Assembly: GCF_018137945.1 (NCBI RefSeq)
Contig: NZ_CP073089.1
Span: 3,472,001-3,536,000, forward strand
Direction: 5' to 3'
Source: Brevibacterium sp. W7.2
GTDB lineage: Bacteria; Actinomycetota; Actinomycetes; Actinomycetales; Brevibacteriaceae
Length of the DNA: 64,000 bases
Shown here: positions 18,567 to 27,402 of the stretch, in pieces
How positions within the stretch are numbered: position 1 is the first letter of the stretch
How the letters are laid out: each line of letters opens with the position of its first letter
Program-made: the position numbers and the translations under genes
Notes under the pieces: generated by a model
Seen by the model: only the letters and a program-made list of their open reading frames with translations
Databases searched by the model: none
Told to the model about the DNA's origin: nothing

Positions 18567-19906
18567 CGTGCGACCTCCGCCGTGGCAGAATCAGCGGCCT
18601 CCGGCCCGGCCGAGTCAGGTCCGCCATCGTCAGCGCCAGCGGCCTCGGGCCCGGCGACGACGTCCTGACGCGGGGCTCCGGCGGCGACCTCTCGGCGCCG
18701 CCGTGAGGACGCACGGCGGGAGATCGCGAACTTGTGCGTCTCGGTCGACCCGTCGTAGATCCGGAACGGCCGCACCTCGTTGAGGTACTGGATGAGCGGC
18801 AGCTCGTCGGAGACTCCGTCCCCGCCGGTCAGCTGCACGGCCCGGTCGATGACGCGGTAGACGGCTTCGGAGCAGTACACCTTCGCGATCGACGACAGCG
18901 AGTTCGCCTCGGCCTGGTCGCCCTCGAGGACGAGGGCGGTCTTCGTGATCATCGCGTCCGCGGTCTCGATGTCGATGACCGACTGCGCGATGAGCTCCTG
19001 GGCGAGCCCCTGACGAGCGAGGACCGCGCCGAACACCTCCCGGTGCTCCGCCCGGTCGAGGGCGATGTCGAGGGCGCGCCGGGCCAGGCCCAGCCAGCGC
19101 ATGCAATGGGTCAGGCGCGCCGGGGCGAGGCGGACCTGCGCGTACGCGAACCCCTTGCCCGGTTCGCCGAGGACGGCAGACGACGGCACCCGCACACCAT
19201 CGAAGCGGACATAGGGGTGCCCGCCGGCGATCGTGCGATCGACGGTGCGGATCGACCGTCCGACCTCGACGCCGAGGGTGTCGCGGTCGACGAGGAACAT
19301 CGTCGCCGCCTGCCCGCGCCGCTCCTGCGCAGACCCGGACCCGGCAGCCGCCTCGGCGGGGGTGCCTCCAGTCGGGTCGGTGGCGGCCATGACGATGAAG
19401 AAGCCGGACACCTCGGCGCCGGAGATGAACCGCTTGTCGCCGGTGATCACCCAGTCGTCGCCGTCTCTCACCGCCCGGGTCGCCAGGGCCGAGGGATCGG
19501 ACCCGGCACCGGGATGGGGTTCGGTCATCGCGAAGCTCGAGCGGATGTCGCCGGCCGCGAGCGGACGCAGGTACCGCTCCTGCTGCGCGGGCGTGCCGAT
19601 GCGGGCGAGCATGTGCATGTTGCCCTCGTCGGGGGCCATGCAGCCGAGCACGGCGGGACCGATCGGCGAGTAGCCGGCTTCCTGGAAGATCGGCGACCAG
19701 TGCTCGATCGGCACCCCCTGGCCGCCCCATTCGGTCGGCACATGCGGGGCGAAGACACCGGCGGCCTTGGCCTGTGCCTGCAGGTCGGAGAGCACCTCCT
19801 CGGCGAGGTAGACGCCGGGTCGCGGTTCGGCGGGGATGACGATGTCGCGGATGAAGTCCCGTGTGCGCACCCGCAGCGCTTCGACGTCCGGGGGCAGCGC
19901 GGTCAT
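18563..19906 (-). CDS. Acyl-CoA dehydrogenase family protein (LvaC/ACAD11-like)
   Basis: 447-residue flavoprotein with the acyl-CoA dehydrogenase fold. Marks: SFAMTEPHPGAGSDPS, WVITGDKRFISGAE, and the C-terminal QLTGGDGVSDELPLIQYLNEVRPFRIYDGSTE split across the last 100 residues. The C-terminus ends in an Ala/Gly/Pro/Asp-rich tail and an insertion follows VMAATDPTGG. It sits between SDR and kinase genes with ATGA overlaps on both sides. In the levulinate pathway the related enzyme acts on the phosphorylated acyl-CoA. Confidence 0.92.
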   Translation of the reverse strand: MTALPPDVEALRVRTRDFIRDIVIPAEPRPGVYLAEEVLSDLQAQAKAAGVFAPHVPTEWGGQGVPIEHWSPIFQEAGYSPIGPAVLGCMAPDEGNMHMLARIGTPAQQERYLRPLAAGDIRSSFAMTEPHPGAGSDPSALATRAVRDGDDWVITGDKRFISGAEVSGFFIVMAATDPTGGTPAEAAAGSGSAQERRGQAATMFLVDRDTLGVEVGRSIRTVDRTIAGGHPYVRFDGVRVPSSAVLGEPGKGFAYAQVRLAPARLTHCMRWLGLARRALDIALDRAEHREVFGAVLARQGLAQELIAQSVIDIETADAMITKTALVLEGDQAEANSLSSIAKVYCSEAVYRVIDRAVQLTGGDGVSDELPLIQYLNEVRPFRIYDGSTETHKFAISRRASSRRRREVAAGAPRQDVVAGPEAAGADDGGPDSAGPEAADSATAEVAR

Positions 19907-20682
19907 GCCGTTCCCCCTGCCGTGACGAGTCCGCCGTCGGCGGTGAGCACCTGGGCGGTGATCCAGTCGGCGTCAGCGGAGGCGAGGTAGGCGACGGCCG
20001 CGCCGATGTCCTCGGGCGTGCCGAGGCGACCGGCGGGATAGGTCTGTGCGACCTCGGCTTCGCGGCCCTCGTAGAGGGCGGCGGCGAACTGGGTCTTGAC
20101 GACGGCCGGGGCCACGGCGTTGACGCGGATGTCGGGGCCGAGCTCGACGGCGAGGGTCTGCGTGAGGTGGGAGACCGCGGCCTTCGAGATCCCGTAGAAC
20201 CCGATGCCGGGACTCGGGACGATTCCGGCGACTGACGAGATGCTGACGATCCGCCCCCGGTTCTCCCGGAAGCGCAGCGCGGGGTGGTGGACGGCGCCCT
20301 GCACCCAGGCCAGGGTGCCGATGACGTTGACGTCGAGGATCTTCCGCGCCGCGTCGAGGTCGATGTCGATCGTCGGCCCGTAGACGGGGTTGATGCCGAC
20401 GTTGGTGACGAGGACGTCGAGGCGGCCGAAGCGCTCGGCGATCGTGTCGAACACCTCCGCGCGGTGGGCGGGGTCGTCGGACTTCCCGGCGATGCCGACC
20501 GCGGTGCCCTCCGGGAAGGCTGCGACCGCCTCGGCGAGGGGGTCGGGTTTGCGGGCGGTGAGGACGACGGTCGCGCCTTCGGCGGCCAGGCGCTGCGCGA
20601 TGCCGAGTCCGATGCCGCGGCTGGCGCCGGTGACGAGTGCGATCTCACCGTCGAATCGGCGGCCGCTCGTGGGTTCGGTCAT
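19903..20682 (-). CDS. Short-chain dehydrogenase/reductase
   Basis: 259-residue NAD(P)-dependent Rossmann enzyme. The cofactor loop is TGASRGIGLGIAQRL at about residues 19-33, and the active-site YGISK with an upstream SISS serine is present (YxxxK). Start ATG at 20682 overlaps the ligase stop. It resembles the role of LvaD, which reduces the 4-keto group of levulinyl-CoA, but the substrate cannot be read from sequence. Confidence 0.93.
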   Translation of the reverse strand: MTEPTSGRRFDGEIALVTGASRGIGLGIAQRLAAEGATVVLTARKPDPLAEAVAAFPEGTAVGIAGKSDDPAHRAEVFDTIAERFGRLDVLVTNVGINPVYGPTIDIDLDAARKILDVNVIGTLAWVQGAVHHPALRFRENRGRIVSISSVAGIVPSPGIGFYGISKAAVSHLTQTLAVELGPDIRVNAVAPAVVKTQFAAALYEGREAEVAQTYPAGRLGTPEDIGAAVAYLASADADWITAQVLTADGGLVTAGGTA

Positions 20683-22517
20683 GATGTCTCCTCTGTCGTG
20701 GTCGATGTCGGTGGGCCGGCTGAGCCGGCCGGGTCTGCGGCTGTGTCCGGTGGTGGGGCCGCCTCGGTGCCGGAATCGCGGAGCAGGCGTCGCTGGATCT
20801 TGCCGGTGTGGGTCTTCGGCAGGTCGCCGATGATGTGGACGCGGCGCGGATACTTGTACGCTGCCAGGCGCTCCTTGGCGAAGGCGATGAGGTCGGCCGG
20901 CGTCGTCGTCTCCCCGGCCCGCAGCGAGACGAACGCGACGACGGTCTCGCCGCGGTAGTCGTCGGGCTGGCCGACGACGGCGGCTTCGAGCACGGCGGGA
21001 TGTTCGTAGAGGACGTCCTCGACCTCGCGCGGCCACACCTTGTACCCGGATACGTTGATCTGGTCCTTGATCCGGTCGACGAGGTAGATCCACCCGGCAT
21101 CGTCGATGACGGCAACGTCGCCGGTGCGCAGCCAGCCGTCGTCGAAGGCCCGCGCGTTCGCCTCGGGGTTGTGCAGGTAGCCGGGGGTGACCTGGGGTCC
21201 GCGGAGTTCGAGTTCGCCGGCGGTCCCGTCGGTGATGACGGCGCCGGTGGCGACGTCGACGACGCGGGCGCTCAGGCCCGGGAACGGCACCCCGATCGCG
21301 AGCGTGTCCGTGGCCGGGTCGACCGGCGCGGCGGTGTCGGGCGGGACCCCGATGACCGCCGAGGCGGTCTCCGTCATCCCGTAGATGTTGTGGATGTAGT
21401 GCCCGAACCGCTCCCGGAACCGCTCGACCGTGGCCGGTGGGACGGGTGCCCCGCCGGAATAGAGGTACCGGATGGAGGCGAAGTCGGCTGCGGCAGCGCT
21501 CGGGTGCTCGAGGAGCGCGTTGAAGACGGTGATCGATCCGATCGTCACGGTGACGCCGTCGTCGCGGACGGCGGAGACGATCGACTCGGCGTCGGGACGG
21601 CCGATGAAGTCGAGGGCGACGGGGAAGACGAGGGAGGTCGCCGCGCACGCGACGGCGCCGGTGATGTGGAAGAGGGGCGCGACGGCGAGCATGACGTCAC
21701 CATCATCGAGGCCGAGCCACTGCCCGTACCCGAGGGCGACGGACAGCACGTTCCAGTGGGTGGCGACCGACCCCTTCGCCGGGCCGGTCGTCCCCGAGGT
21801 GTAGGTGAGCAGCGCGGGATCGTCGAGTCCGGGAAGGAGGTCGGCCCGGTGCTCGGATGAGCCCGCCGAGGCGGCGGGGTCGGCGGTGCCGTTCGCCGAG
21901 GCGGGGCGGTGGCGGTCGAGGAGGTCTGCCCAGGCGATCGCGGTGATCGCAGCCCTGTTCACCGCCGCGGTCGGCGGCGTGACTTCGGTCCCGGCCGCAG
22001 AGGCGTTGTCATCGACAGCCGGCGGGGCGTACTCGTCGTCGGTCGTCGTGAGCACCCACGAGACGGAGCTGCCCGACAGGGTCGTCGTGACCGCCTCGGC
22101 GTCGGAGGCGTCGCAGATGAGGCCGGCGGCCCCGGAGTCGTCGATGAGGGCGCACAGCTCACGTCCGCGGTACATCGGGTTGAGGACGAGCGGGACGGCG
22201 CCGATCTTCCACGCCGCGAGCAGCGCGATGGCGAACTGCGGGACGTTCTGCAGGTAGAAGCCGACGATCGTCCCGGCCCGGCAGCCGAGGTCGAACAGGC
22301 CCGCGGCGAGCGCCTCGGCGTCGGTGTCGACCTCCGTCGTCGTCATGGCCCGTCCGCGGTAGAGGACGGCGGTCTGGGCGGGGGCGGCGGCGACCCGGGC
22401 GTTCCACGCGTGGGCCACCGACTCCCAGGGGACGTCGAGGTCGACGTCGACGCGATCCGGGTAGAGCTGCGTCCACACGGGAGCGCTGAGGGCTGATCCG
22501 CTTTGCTGACTCGTCAT
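20679..22517 (-). CDS. AMP-dependent acyl-CoA synthetase
   Basis: 612-residue adenylate-forming enzyme that would activate a carboxylic acid to its CoA thioester. Motifs: P-loop YTSGTTGPAKGSVATHW, YGMTETASAVIG, GWLRTGDVAVID and the catalytic-lysine region LPKTHTGKIQRRLL. Two low-complexity Ala/Asp/Thr-rich insertions lie between about residues 170 and 245. ATG at 22517 is the start of homology. First gene of the operon; a palindromic operator at 22553-22570 lies just upstream. Confidence 0.93.
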   Translation of the reverse strand: MTSQQSGSALSAPVWTQLYPDRVDVDLDVPWESVAHAWNARVAAAPAQTAVLYRGRAMTTTEVDTDAEALAAGLFDLGCRAGTIVGFYLQNVPQFAIALLAAWKIGAVPLVLNPMYRGRELCALIDDSGAAGLICDASDAEAVTTTLSGSSVSWVLTTTDDEYAPPAVDDNASAAGTEVTPPTAAVNRAAITAIAWADLLDRHRPASANGTADPAASAGSSEHRADLLPGLDDPALLTYTSGTTGPAKGSVATHWNVLSVALGYGQWLGLDDGDVMLAVAPLFHITGAVACAATSLVFPVALDFIGRPDAESIVSAVRDDGVTVTIGSITVFNALLEHPSAAAADFASIRYLYSGGAPVPPATVERFRERFGHYIHNIYGMTETASAVIGVPPDTAAPVDPATDTLAIGVPFPGLSARVVDVATGAVITDGTAGELELRGPQVTPGYLHNPEANARAFDDGWLRTGDVAVIDDAGWIYLVDRIKDQINVSGYKVWPREVEDVLYEHPAVLEAAVVGQPDDYRGETVVAFVSLRAGETTTPADLIAFAKERLAAYKYPRRVHIIGDLPKTHTGKIQRRLLRDSGTEAAPPPDTAADPAGSAGPPTSTTTEETS

Positions 22518-22552
22518 CGAACTTCCACTTCGCAGTCTCGGGCACCTGCCCG

Positions 22553-22570
22553 ACCGAGCGCTCGCTCGGT
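22553..22570. promoter_or_regulatory. Palindrome ACCGAGCG-CT-CGCTCGGT, candidate TetR operator
   Basis: Eight-base arms pair exactly around a two-base centre. It lies 36 bases upstream of the ligase start in the divergent gap shared with the TetR gene at 22775. GAGCGCTC-type palindromes are typical for TetR-family regulators of acyl-CoA metabolism. Confidence 0.65.
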
Positions 22571-22774
22571 TACTGATGTAGCTTAGGTCACATTCCGGTC
22601 CGGCACAAGGGTCGTTCTCGGATCCGCCGGACCGCCTCGGCGACATTCCTGCTCCCCTACTCCGCCGACCGGGCACCGGGGACGTAGATTGGTGTCGGAG
22701 GCAGCACCGGATTCGGGCTGCTTCGCGCACGCTCGCCGGCGCCCCACCCGCCGGCTCAAGACAAGGATGACGAC

Positions 22775-23371
22775 GTGGCCGCCTGGAGAACCTACGACAC
22801 TCCCCTCTTCCCTCCCCTCCTCACCGCTGCTCTCGACTGCTTCGTCCGCGGCGGCTTCCACGGCACCTCGATCCGCCAGGTCGCGCAGGCCGCGGGCCTC
22901 TCGGTGCCCGGTCTCTACCATCACTTCGCCTCGAAGCAGGCGATCCTGACGGAGATCGACCGCCTGGCCATGTCCGATCTGTGGGCGCGGAGCACTGCGG
23001 CGCTCGCGGACGGCCCGCAGGATCCGCTCTCGCGGTTCGACCGCCTCGTCGAGAACCTCCTCCTCTTCCACGCCCACCAGGCCGACATCGCGTTCATCGC
23101 GTTCAGTGAGATCCGCAGCCTGCCCGCCGATGCCAGGGAGTCCCACATCGCCGCCCGCGACCGCCAGCAGAAGCTCCTCGACGATGCCGTAGCCGCCTGC
23201 GTGGCCGCGGGCGTGTTCACGACGCCGTTCCCGCGGGATGCCGCGCGGGCGATCACGACGATCTGCACGGGTGTCGCGCAGTGGTATCGCCCGGGCGGGG
23301 AACTCGACGCCGAGGGGGTCGCCGCCCGCTACGGCGACATCTGCCGCGACGCGGCCGGGGTGGCGCCGTGA
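22775..23371 (+). CDS. TetR-family regulator of the acyl-CoA operon
   Basis: 198-residue repressor with a GTG start at 22775. The helix-turn-helix reads GGFHGTSIRQVAQAAGLSVP then GLYHHFASKQAIL (residues about 30-62), followed by a helical ligand domain. It is divergent from the four-gene acyl-CoA operon, with a palindrome between them, so it probably represses that operon until an acyl-CoA intermediate binds. It overlaps the next gene by GTGA. Confidence 0.92.
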   Translation: MAAWRTYDTPLFPPLLTAALDCFVRGGFHGTSIRQVAQAAGLSVPGLYHHFASKQAILTEIDRLAMSDLWARSTAALADGPQDPLSRFDRLVENLLLFHAHQADIAFIAFSEIRSLPADARESHIAARDRQQKLLDDAVAACVAAGVFTTPFPRDAARAITTICTGVAQWYRPGGELDAEGVAARYGDICRDAAGVAP

Positions 23372-23853
23372 ACGCTCTCGAGCACATCCGCGACATCGGC
23401 CCGGCCGCAGGCTTCCCGATCGCGCGCGAGGCGATCCTCTCGTGGCAGCTGCAGGCCGGTGCCGGCGTCATCGTCCGCCCGCAGCGGCCCGTGCGTCAGG
23501 GGATGATCGTCGACCTCTGGCTCAATCCGCTCTGGCCCGCCCCGCCGAGGCGGCTGCGCGGTGAGGACCTCATCGTGCCGGTCGGCTCGTGCATCGTCGA
23601 GGACGTCATCGACACCGACCGGCAGGCGGGTTTCGTCTACCGCACGCTGCCCGGTCATCTCGAGACGGGCGTGGAGACGTTCCTCGTCTCGATCGATGAC
23701 GACGAGCGCCTCATCGCCTCGATCACCGCACGGTCGGTGCCCGGCAACCCGCTGCTCAAGGCGGTCGAACCCGTGTCGGTGGCCTCCCAGAAGATGATGG
23801 CCGCCCGCTACGCCGCCGCCCTCGAGCGGCTGGTGGAGCGGGCGGCGGGGTGA
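23368..23853 (+). CDS. DUF1990-family protein
   Basis: 161-residue protein of unknown function, GTG start at 23368 overlapping the tetR stop. It resembles DUF1990 proteins, with the VYRTLPGHLETGVETFLVSI stretch in the middle. No membrane segment or catalytic motif is evident. Co-transcription with the TetR gene suggests an auxiliary role in the same pathway, but this is inference. Confidence 0.7.
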   Translation: MNALEHIRDIGPAAGFPIAREAILSWQLQAGAGVIVRPQRPVRQGMIVDLWLNPLWPAPPRRLRGEDLIVPVGSCIVEDVIDTDRQAGFVYRTLPGHLETGVETFLVSIDDDERLIASITARSVPGNPLLKAVEPVSVASQKMMAARYAAALERLVERAAG

Positions 23854-23908
23854 GCGGCGGCGGTCGGTGACGAACCATGAGCGGCGGCGCGGCGCGACAC
23901 GCGGTGTC

Positions 23909-23969
23909 TGTCGGCCAGAAGTGCAAATGCGCTCGACCAGTCGAGTGGCAATTTCACTTTTGGCCGACA
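23909..23969. terminator. Long imperfect hairpin between convergent genes
   Basis: Arms 23909-23936 and 23941-23969 pair with a few mismatches; the outer TGTCGGCCA/TGGCCGACA ends are exact. It lies between the DUF1990 gene and the convergent amidohydrolase, so it could serve both strands. Confidence 0.65.
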
Positions 23970-24008
23970 TGAGCCGGCGTGGCGACGCGCCTCCCGAGCC
24001 AGCGCGCC

Positions 24009-25871
24009 TCACGCGGAGTGCTTGACCTCGCCGCCGACGACGGTGAGGGTGACACGGGTGTCGCGGATCGCCTCGGCGTGGGCGAAGAGCGCGGCCTCCG
24101 AGACATAGCCGAGCAGACCGACGGGACCGGCCGGCGCCTCGGCGTCGATGAGGCCGTCGGCGACATACGGATCGGTGTCGACGGCGATGAAGTCGGCATC
24201 CATGCCCGGTGCCAGCCGTCCCCGCCGCTCGCCCAGGCCGGCGGCGACCGCAGGTGCCCGGGTGTGCAGTCGCAGCGCTTCGACGGCCGACATCCGCCGC
24301 TCGGGCTGGAACGTCGTCGTCGGATCGCCGGCGATGTCGGCCCGCGTCATCGCCGCGTAGATCGCCGCGAACGGATTCGCATGCTCGACCGGCCCGTCGG
24401 AGCCGAAGATCACCGCGGCATCGGCCCGCACGAGATCCGGCCACGCATACGCGGCAAGCTGCGCGGACTCGTCGATGAGGTGGAGGAGGTGGAGGTCGGA
24501 GATGCAGTGGCGCGGCTGCATCGACGCGGTGACGTCGAGGGCGGCGAACCGCGCGACATCAGCCGGCTGGATGAACTGCGCGTGCTCGACCCGGTGCCGC
24601 AGGCGCCTGCCCAGACGCGCCTCGACTGAGAGCGTGATCGGCCGCAGCCGCTCGAAAACGCCGAGCACATGATGGTTCGCCTGATCGCCGATCGCATGGA
24701 TCGCCACGGAGATCCCCGCCTCCGTCGCGATCCGCGCCTGCTCGAAGAGCTCGTCCTCGCTCATCTGCGCGATGCCGTAGTTGAGGTGGGTCTCGGCCAC
24801 CGGCGCCGCCGTCCCCGCACCGGTTGACGCGACGGCCGAATCGGCTGCCGCCTCCCGCGCCTCGGCGCCGTGGACGCCCACCCCGGCCGGCTCCGGTGCC
24901 GGAAACGGTGAGGACATGTGGCTCGTGTGCGAGCCGAGCGCCCCGTCGGCGAAGAGTTTGAGCCCGCCGTGCTGCAGCCAGTCGTCCCCGCCGCCGGTCT
25001 GCCACCCGGTCTCGATCGCCCACGGCACCTCGGGCCCGCGGAGGAACTTCGTCACCCGGATGTCCTGCCGGCCGGCCTCGCGCAGATCGTTCCACCCCAG
25101 CGTCGAGGCGATGCCGTCGAAGTCGTGGATCCCGGTGAGCCCGAGGGAGAGGAAGAGCCGCTGCGTCCGGTCGAGCATCTCGACCTGCTCCTCCCGGGAG
25201 ACCTCCGGGATGAAGCGAATGAGCAGATCCGCAGCGTCCTCCCTGATGAGACCCGTGGCGATGCCCTCGGCGTCACGGACGATCTCACCTCCGGACGGAT
25301 CGGGGGTCGCCTCGTCGATGCCGGCGATCTCGAGCGCGTGCCCGTTCGCCCACACCGTGTGGAGGTCGATCGACCACATCGCCACCGGGTGGTCGGGCAC
25401 CTCGGCGTCGAGCAGCGCGCGGTCGGGATACCGCGGGTCCGCCCAGCGGTTGAGGTCCCAGCCGGAGCCGACCACCCAGGTGCCCACCGGCAGGGTCTGC
25501 GCGCGCTCGCGGATGGCTGCGACCGCCTCGGTGAGCGATGTCGTCCCCGACAGATCGAGGTCGACGAGCGAGGCCGCATACGCGACGGAGTGCATGTGCG
25601 CATCGACGAGGCCGGGGAGGATGACCCGTCCCCCGCAGTCGATCTCCTCGACCCCCGCAGCGGCCCCCGCCGAGGCGGTCGCCCCGCCATCGTCCGAGGT
25701 CAGCACCCCTGTCGCCGCCTCGGCTCCGGCGGTCGCGAGGGCGAGCAGCTCGTCCCGCGTCCCGATCGCGACGATCGTTCCCCCGTCGACGAGGATCGCG
25801 TCCGCCGGTGCGGTCGGAGTCGGCGCGGGAGGGTCGAGAGTGCGCACGACGGCGTGGGAGAACAGACGCAT
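24009..25871 (-). CDS. Amidohydrolase (YtcJ-like)
   Basis: 620-residue metal-dependent hydrolase of the amidohydrolase superfamily. Metal-ligand region LPGLVDAHMHSVAYAAS lies near residue 95, with later HAIGDQANHH, RHRVEHAQFI and GSDGPVEHANPF motifs that supply histidine and aspartate ligands. Longer than the usual 530-560 because of Ala-rich insertions (for example around residue 345). ATG at 25871. The family acts on amides or related bonds of exogenous compounds; substrate unknown. It is divergent from the CPBP gene with 22 bases between starts. Confidence 0.88.
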   Translation of the reverse strand: MRLFSHAVVRTLDPPAPTPTAPADAILVDGGTIVAIGTRDELLALATAGAEAATGVLTSDDGGATASAGAAAGVEEIDCGGRVILPGLVDAHMHSVAYAASLVDLDLSGTTSLTEAVAAIRERAQTLPVGTWVVGSGWDLNRWADPRYPDRALLDAEVPDHPVAMWSIDLHTVWANGHALEIAGIDEATPDPSGGEIVRDAEGIATGLIREDAADLLIRFIPEVSREEQVEMLDRTQRLFLSLGLTGIHDFDGIASTLGWNDLREAGRQDIRVTKFLRGPEVPWAIETGWQTGGGDDWLQHGGLKLFADGALGSHTSHMSSPFPAPEPAGVGVHGAEAREAAADSAVASTGAGTAAPVAETHLNYGIAQMSEDELFEQARIATEAGISVAIHAIGDQANHHVLGVFERLRPITLSVEARLGRRLRHRVEHAQFIQPADVARFAALDVTASMQPRHCISDLHLLHLIDESAQLAAYAWPDLVRADAAVIFGSDGPVEHANPFAAIYAAMTRADIAGDPTTTFQPERRMSAVEALRLHTRAPAVAAGLGERRGRLAPGMDADFIAVDTDPYVADGLIDAEAPAGPVGLLGYVSEAALFAHAEAIRDTRVTLTVVGGEVKHSA

Positions 25872-25893
25872 GCGCTCAGTCTATGATGGGCCG

Positions 25894-26781
25894 ATGACCG
25901 CCCCTCCCCTCCCCATCCCCGCGGCCGCCTCCGACGCTCGACTCCCCCGCCGCGTGCTCGGCGTCACCGAGATCCTCATCATCGCCGCCGTGCTATCCGT
26001 CTTCGGCTTCGCGTTCAACGCGATCGGCCTCATCCCGTTCCTCGCCGCCGGGGTCATCGACCCGCTGCCGTGGTCGCTCACCGACGCCTCCGCCCGCGCC
26101 ATCGGCTATCTCGTCGGCGTGCTCGGCACCGTCGCCGTCATCGCGATCTACCTGCGGGCGCGTCTGGGGGTCGGGCTCGCGTCGATCGGTCTGAGCCGAC
26201 CGCGCTGGGGCGCCTTCGCCACCGGCCTCCTCCTCGGGGCGGCGATCAGCGGACTCGGCACCGCGATCGCCTGGTCGAGCGACCTCGTCCGGCCCACCCA
26301 GCCGGCGGAGATGCCCGGCGGCGCCGCACTCGTCCTCGTCGCACTGCTCTACCTGCTCACCTACGTCCTCCAGGGCGCCGGCGAGGAGATCGTCTCCCGC
26401 GGCTTCCTCCTGCGCGGCACGGCGTGGTGGATCGGACTGTGGCCCGCCGTCGCCGTCCAGGCGCTCCTCTTCGTCGCCCTCCACCTCGGCAATCCGACGA
26501 TGACCCCGCTCTATGCGCTCTTCGTCATCGTCTTCGCGCTCTTCGCCGCCCTCCTCGTCATCATCCAGGGACACCTGTGGGGTGTGATCGGCGTGCACGG
26601 CGGCTACAACGTCGTCTTCTTCGCCGTCGGCCAGCGCGGCCTCGGCCTCCGCGACGTCGCCGATCCCGACAACCTCTCGTTCCCCGATCTCGCGTCGACC
26701 CCGTTCTTCGCGCTCGGCGCGTTGGTCCTCGGCGTCATCCTCTGGCGGCGCCGAGGCGGTTCGCCGACCGCTGCGAACTGA
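25894..26781 (+). CDS. CPBP-family intramembrane metalloprotease
   Basis: 295-residue membrane protein with about eight hydrophobic segments. The Abi/CPBP motifs are visible: GEEIVSRGFLLRG (EExxxR), LFVALHLGN and GVHGGYNVVFF. Related to prenyl-protein peptidases (Rce1) and bacteriocin-immunity proteins. ATG at 25894. Function here is unknown. Confidence 0.88.
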   Translation: MTAPPLPIPAAASDARLPRRVLGVTEILIIAAVLSVFGFAFNAIGLIPFLAAGVIDPLPWSLTDASARAIGYLVGVLGTVAVIAIYLRARLGVGLASIGLSRPRWGAFATGLLLGAAISGLGTAIAWSSDLVRPTQPAEMPGGAALVLVALLYLLTYVLQGAGEEIVSRGFLLRGTAWWIGLWPAVAVQALLFVALHLGNPTMTPLYALFVIVFALFAALLVIIQGHLWGVIGVHGGYNVVFFAVGQRGLGLRDVADPDNLSFPDLASTPFFALGALVLGVILWRRRGGSPTAAN

Positions 26782-26816
26782 CCGCCGTCGACCTGTGAGA
26801 CACAAGCCGACCGGTT

Positions 26817-26833
26817 TTCTACGCGGAGTAGAA
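26817..26833 (+). promoter_or_regulatory. TTCTAC-5-GTAGAA inverted repeat with -10-like TAGAAT
   Basis: Exact six-base arms 26817-26822 and 26828-26833 lie just before the small membrane protein gene. TAGAAT inside the right arm could be a -10 box only about eight bases before ATG at 26842, implying a leaderless or very short-leader mRNA. Confidence 0.45.
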
Positions 26834-26841
26834 TCCTGGGC

Positions 26842-27339
26842 ATGGTCAATGTTCTCGGTCCCCAGGATTCGCGACTGTCCGCGGGTGCGCGCGTCGTGCT
26901 GCCGGCCGTGTGGCTCGGCCTCATCATCGGCATCTCGCTCATCGAGGCGCCGCTGAAGTTCCAGGCGCCGGGCATCACGATCCCGCTCGGGCTCGGCATC
27001 GGCCGCCTCGTCTTCACGGCGATGAACTGGGTGGAGATCGTCATCGCCGCGGTCCTGCTCTGGGCGATCCTCAAAGACGGTGTCGGCACCGCGTTCCGGG
27101 CGCTCACCTGCACCGTCATCGGCGTCCTCATCGTCAAGGTCGCGGCCATCAGACCGCTGCTCAACGAGCGCACCGATGCCGTCCTCGCCGGTGTCGACGA
27201 CGGCGGGTCGGGACTCCATCTCGCCTACATCGCGGCCGACGGACTCCTCATCGTCGGGCTCATCGCCCTCGTCATCCTCGCCGTGCGGACCTCGATCCCC
27301 GCCCCCGCCGAGGCGACCGCTCCGACCGCGAACCGCTGA
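26842..27339 (+). CDS. Small integral membrane protein, function unknown
   Basis: 165 residues with four likely membrane segments (about residues 20-36, 56-76, 83-102 and 128-147). No family recognised with confidence. The region VVLPAVWLGLIIGISLIEAP is typical of conserved actinobacterial membrane proteins. A weak polar C-terminal tail is rich in Ala, Pro and Thr. It has its own promoter-like site and converges on the siderophore ABC operon. Confidence 0.7.
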   Translation: MVNVLGPQDSRLSAGARVVLPAVWLGLIIGISLIEAPLKFQAPGITIPLGLGIGRLVFTAMNWVEIVIAAVLLWAILKDGVGTAFRALTCTVIGVLIVKVAAIRPLLNERTDAVLAGVDDGGSGLHLAYIAADGLLIVGLIALVILAVRTSIPAPAEATAPTANR

Positions 27340-27402
27340 CGGAGACGCGCGAAAGCCCGAGAACAACGGCCCCGCTGAGGGCGGCGCTAAGGGCAGTCCC
27401 CC

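Noticed and set aside
15753-18668. A 971-codon plus-strand frame across the MFS and kinase-like genes
   Set aside because: Antisense shadow spanning two real genes and a spacer, with no recognisable domain.
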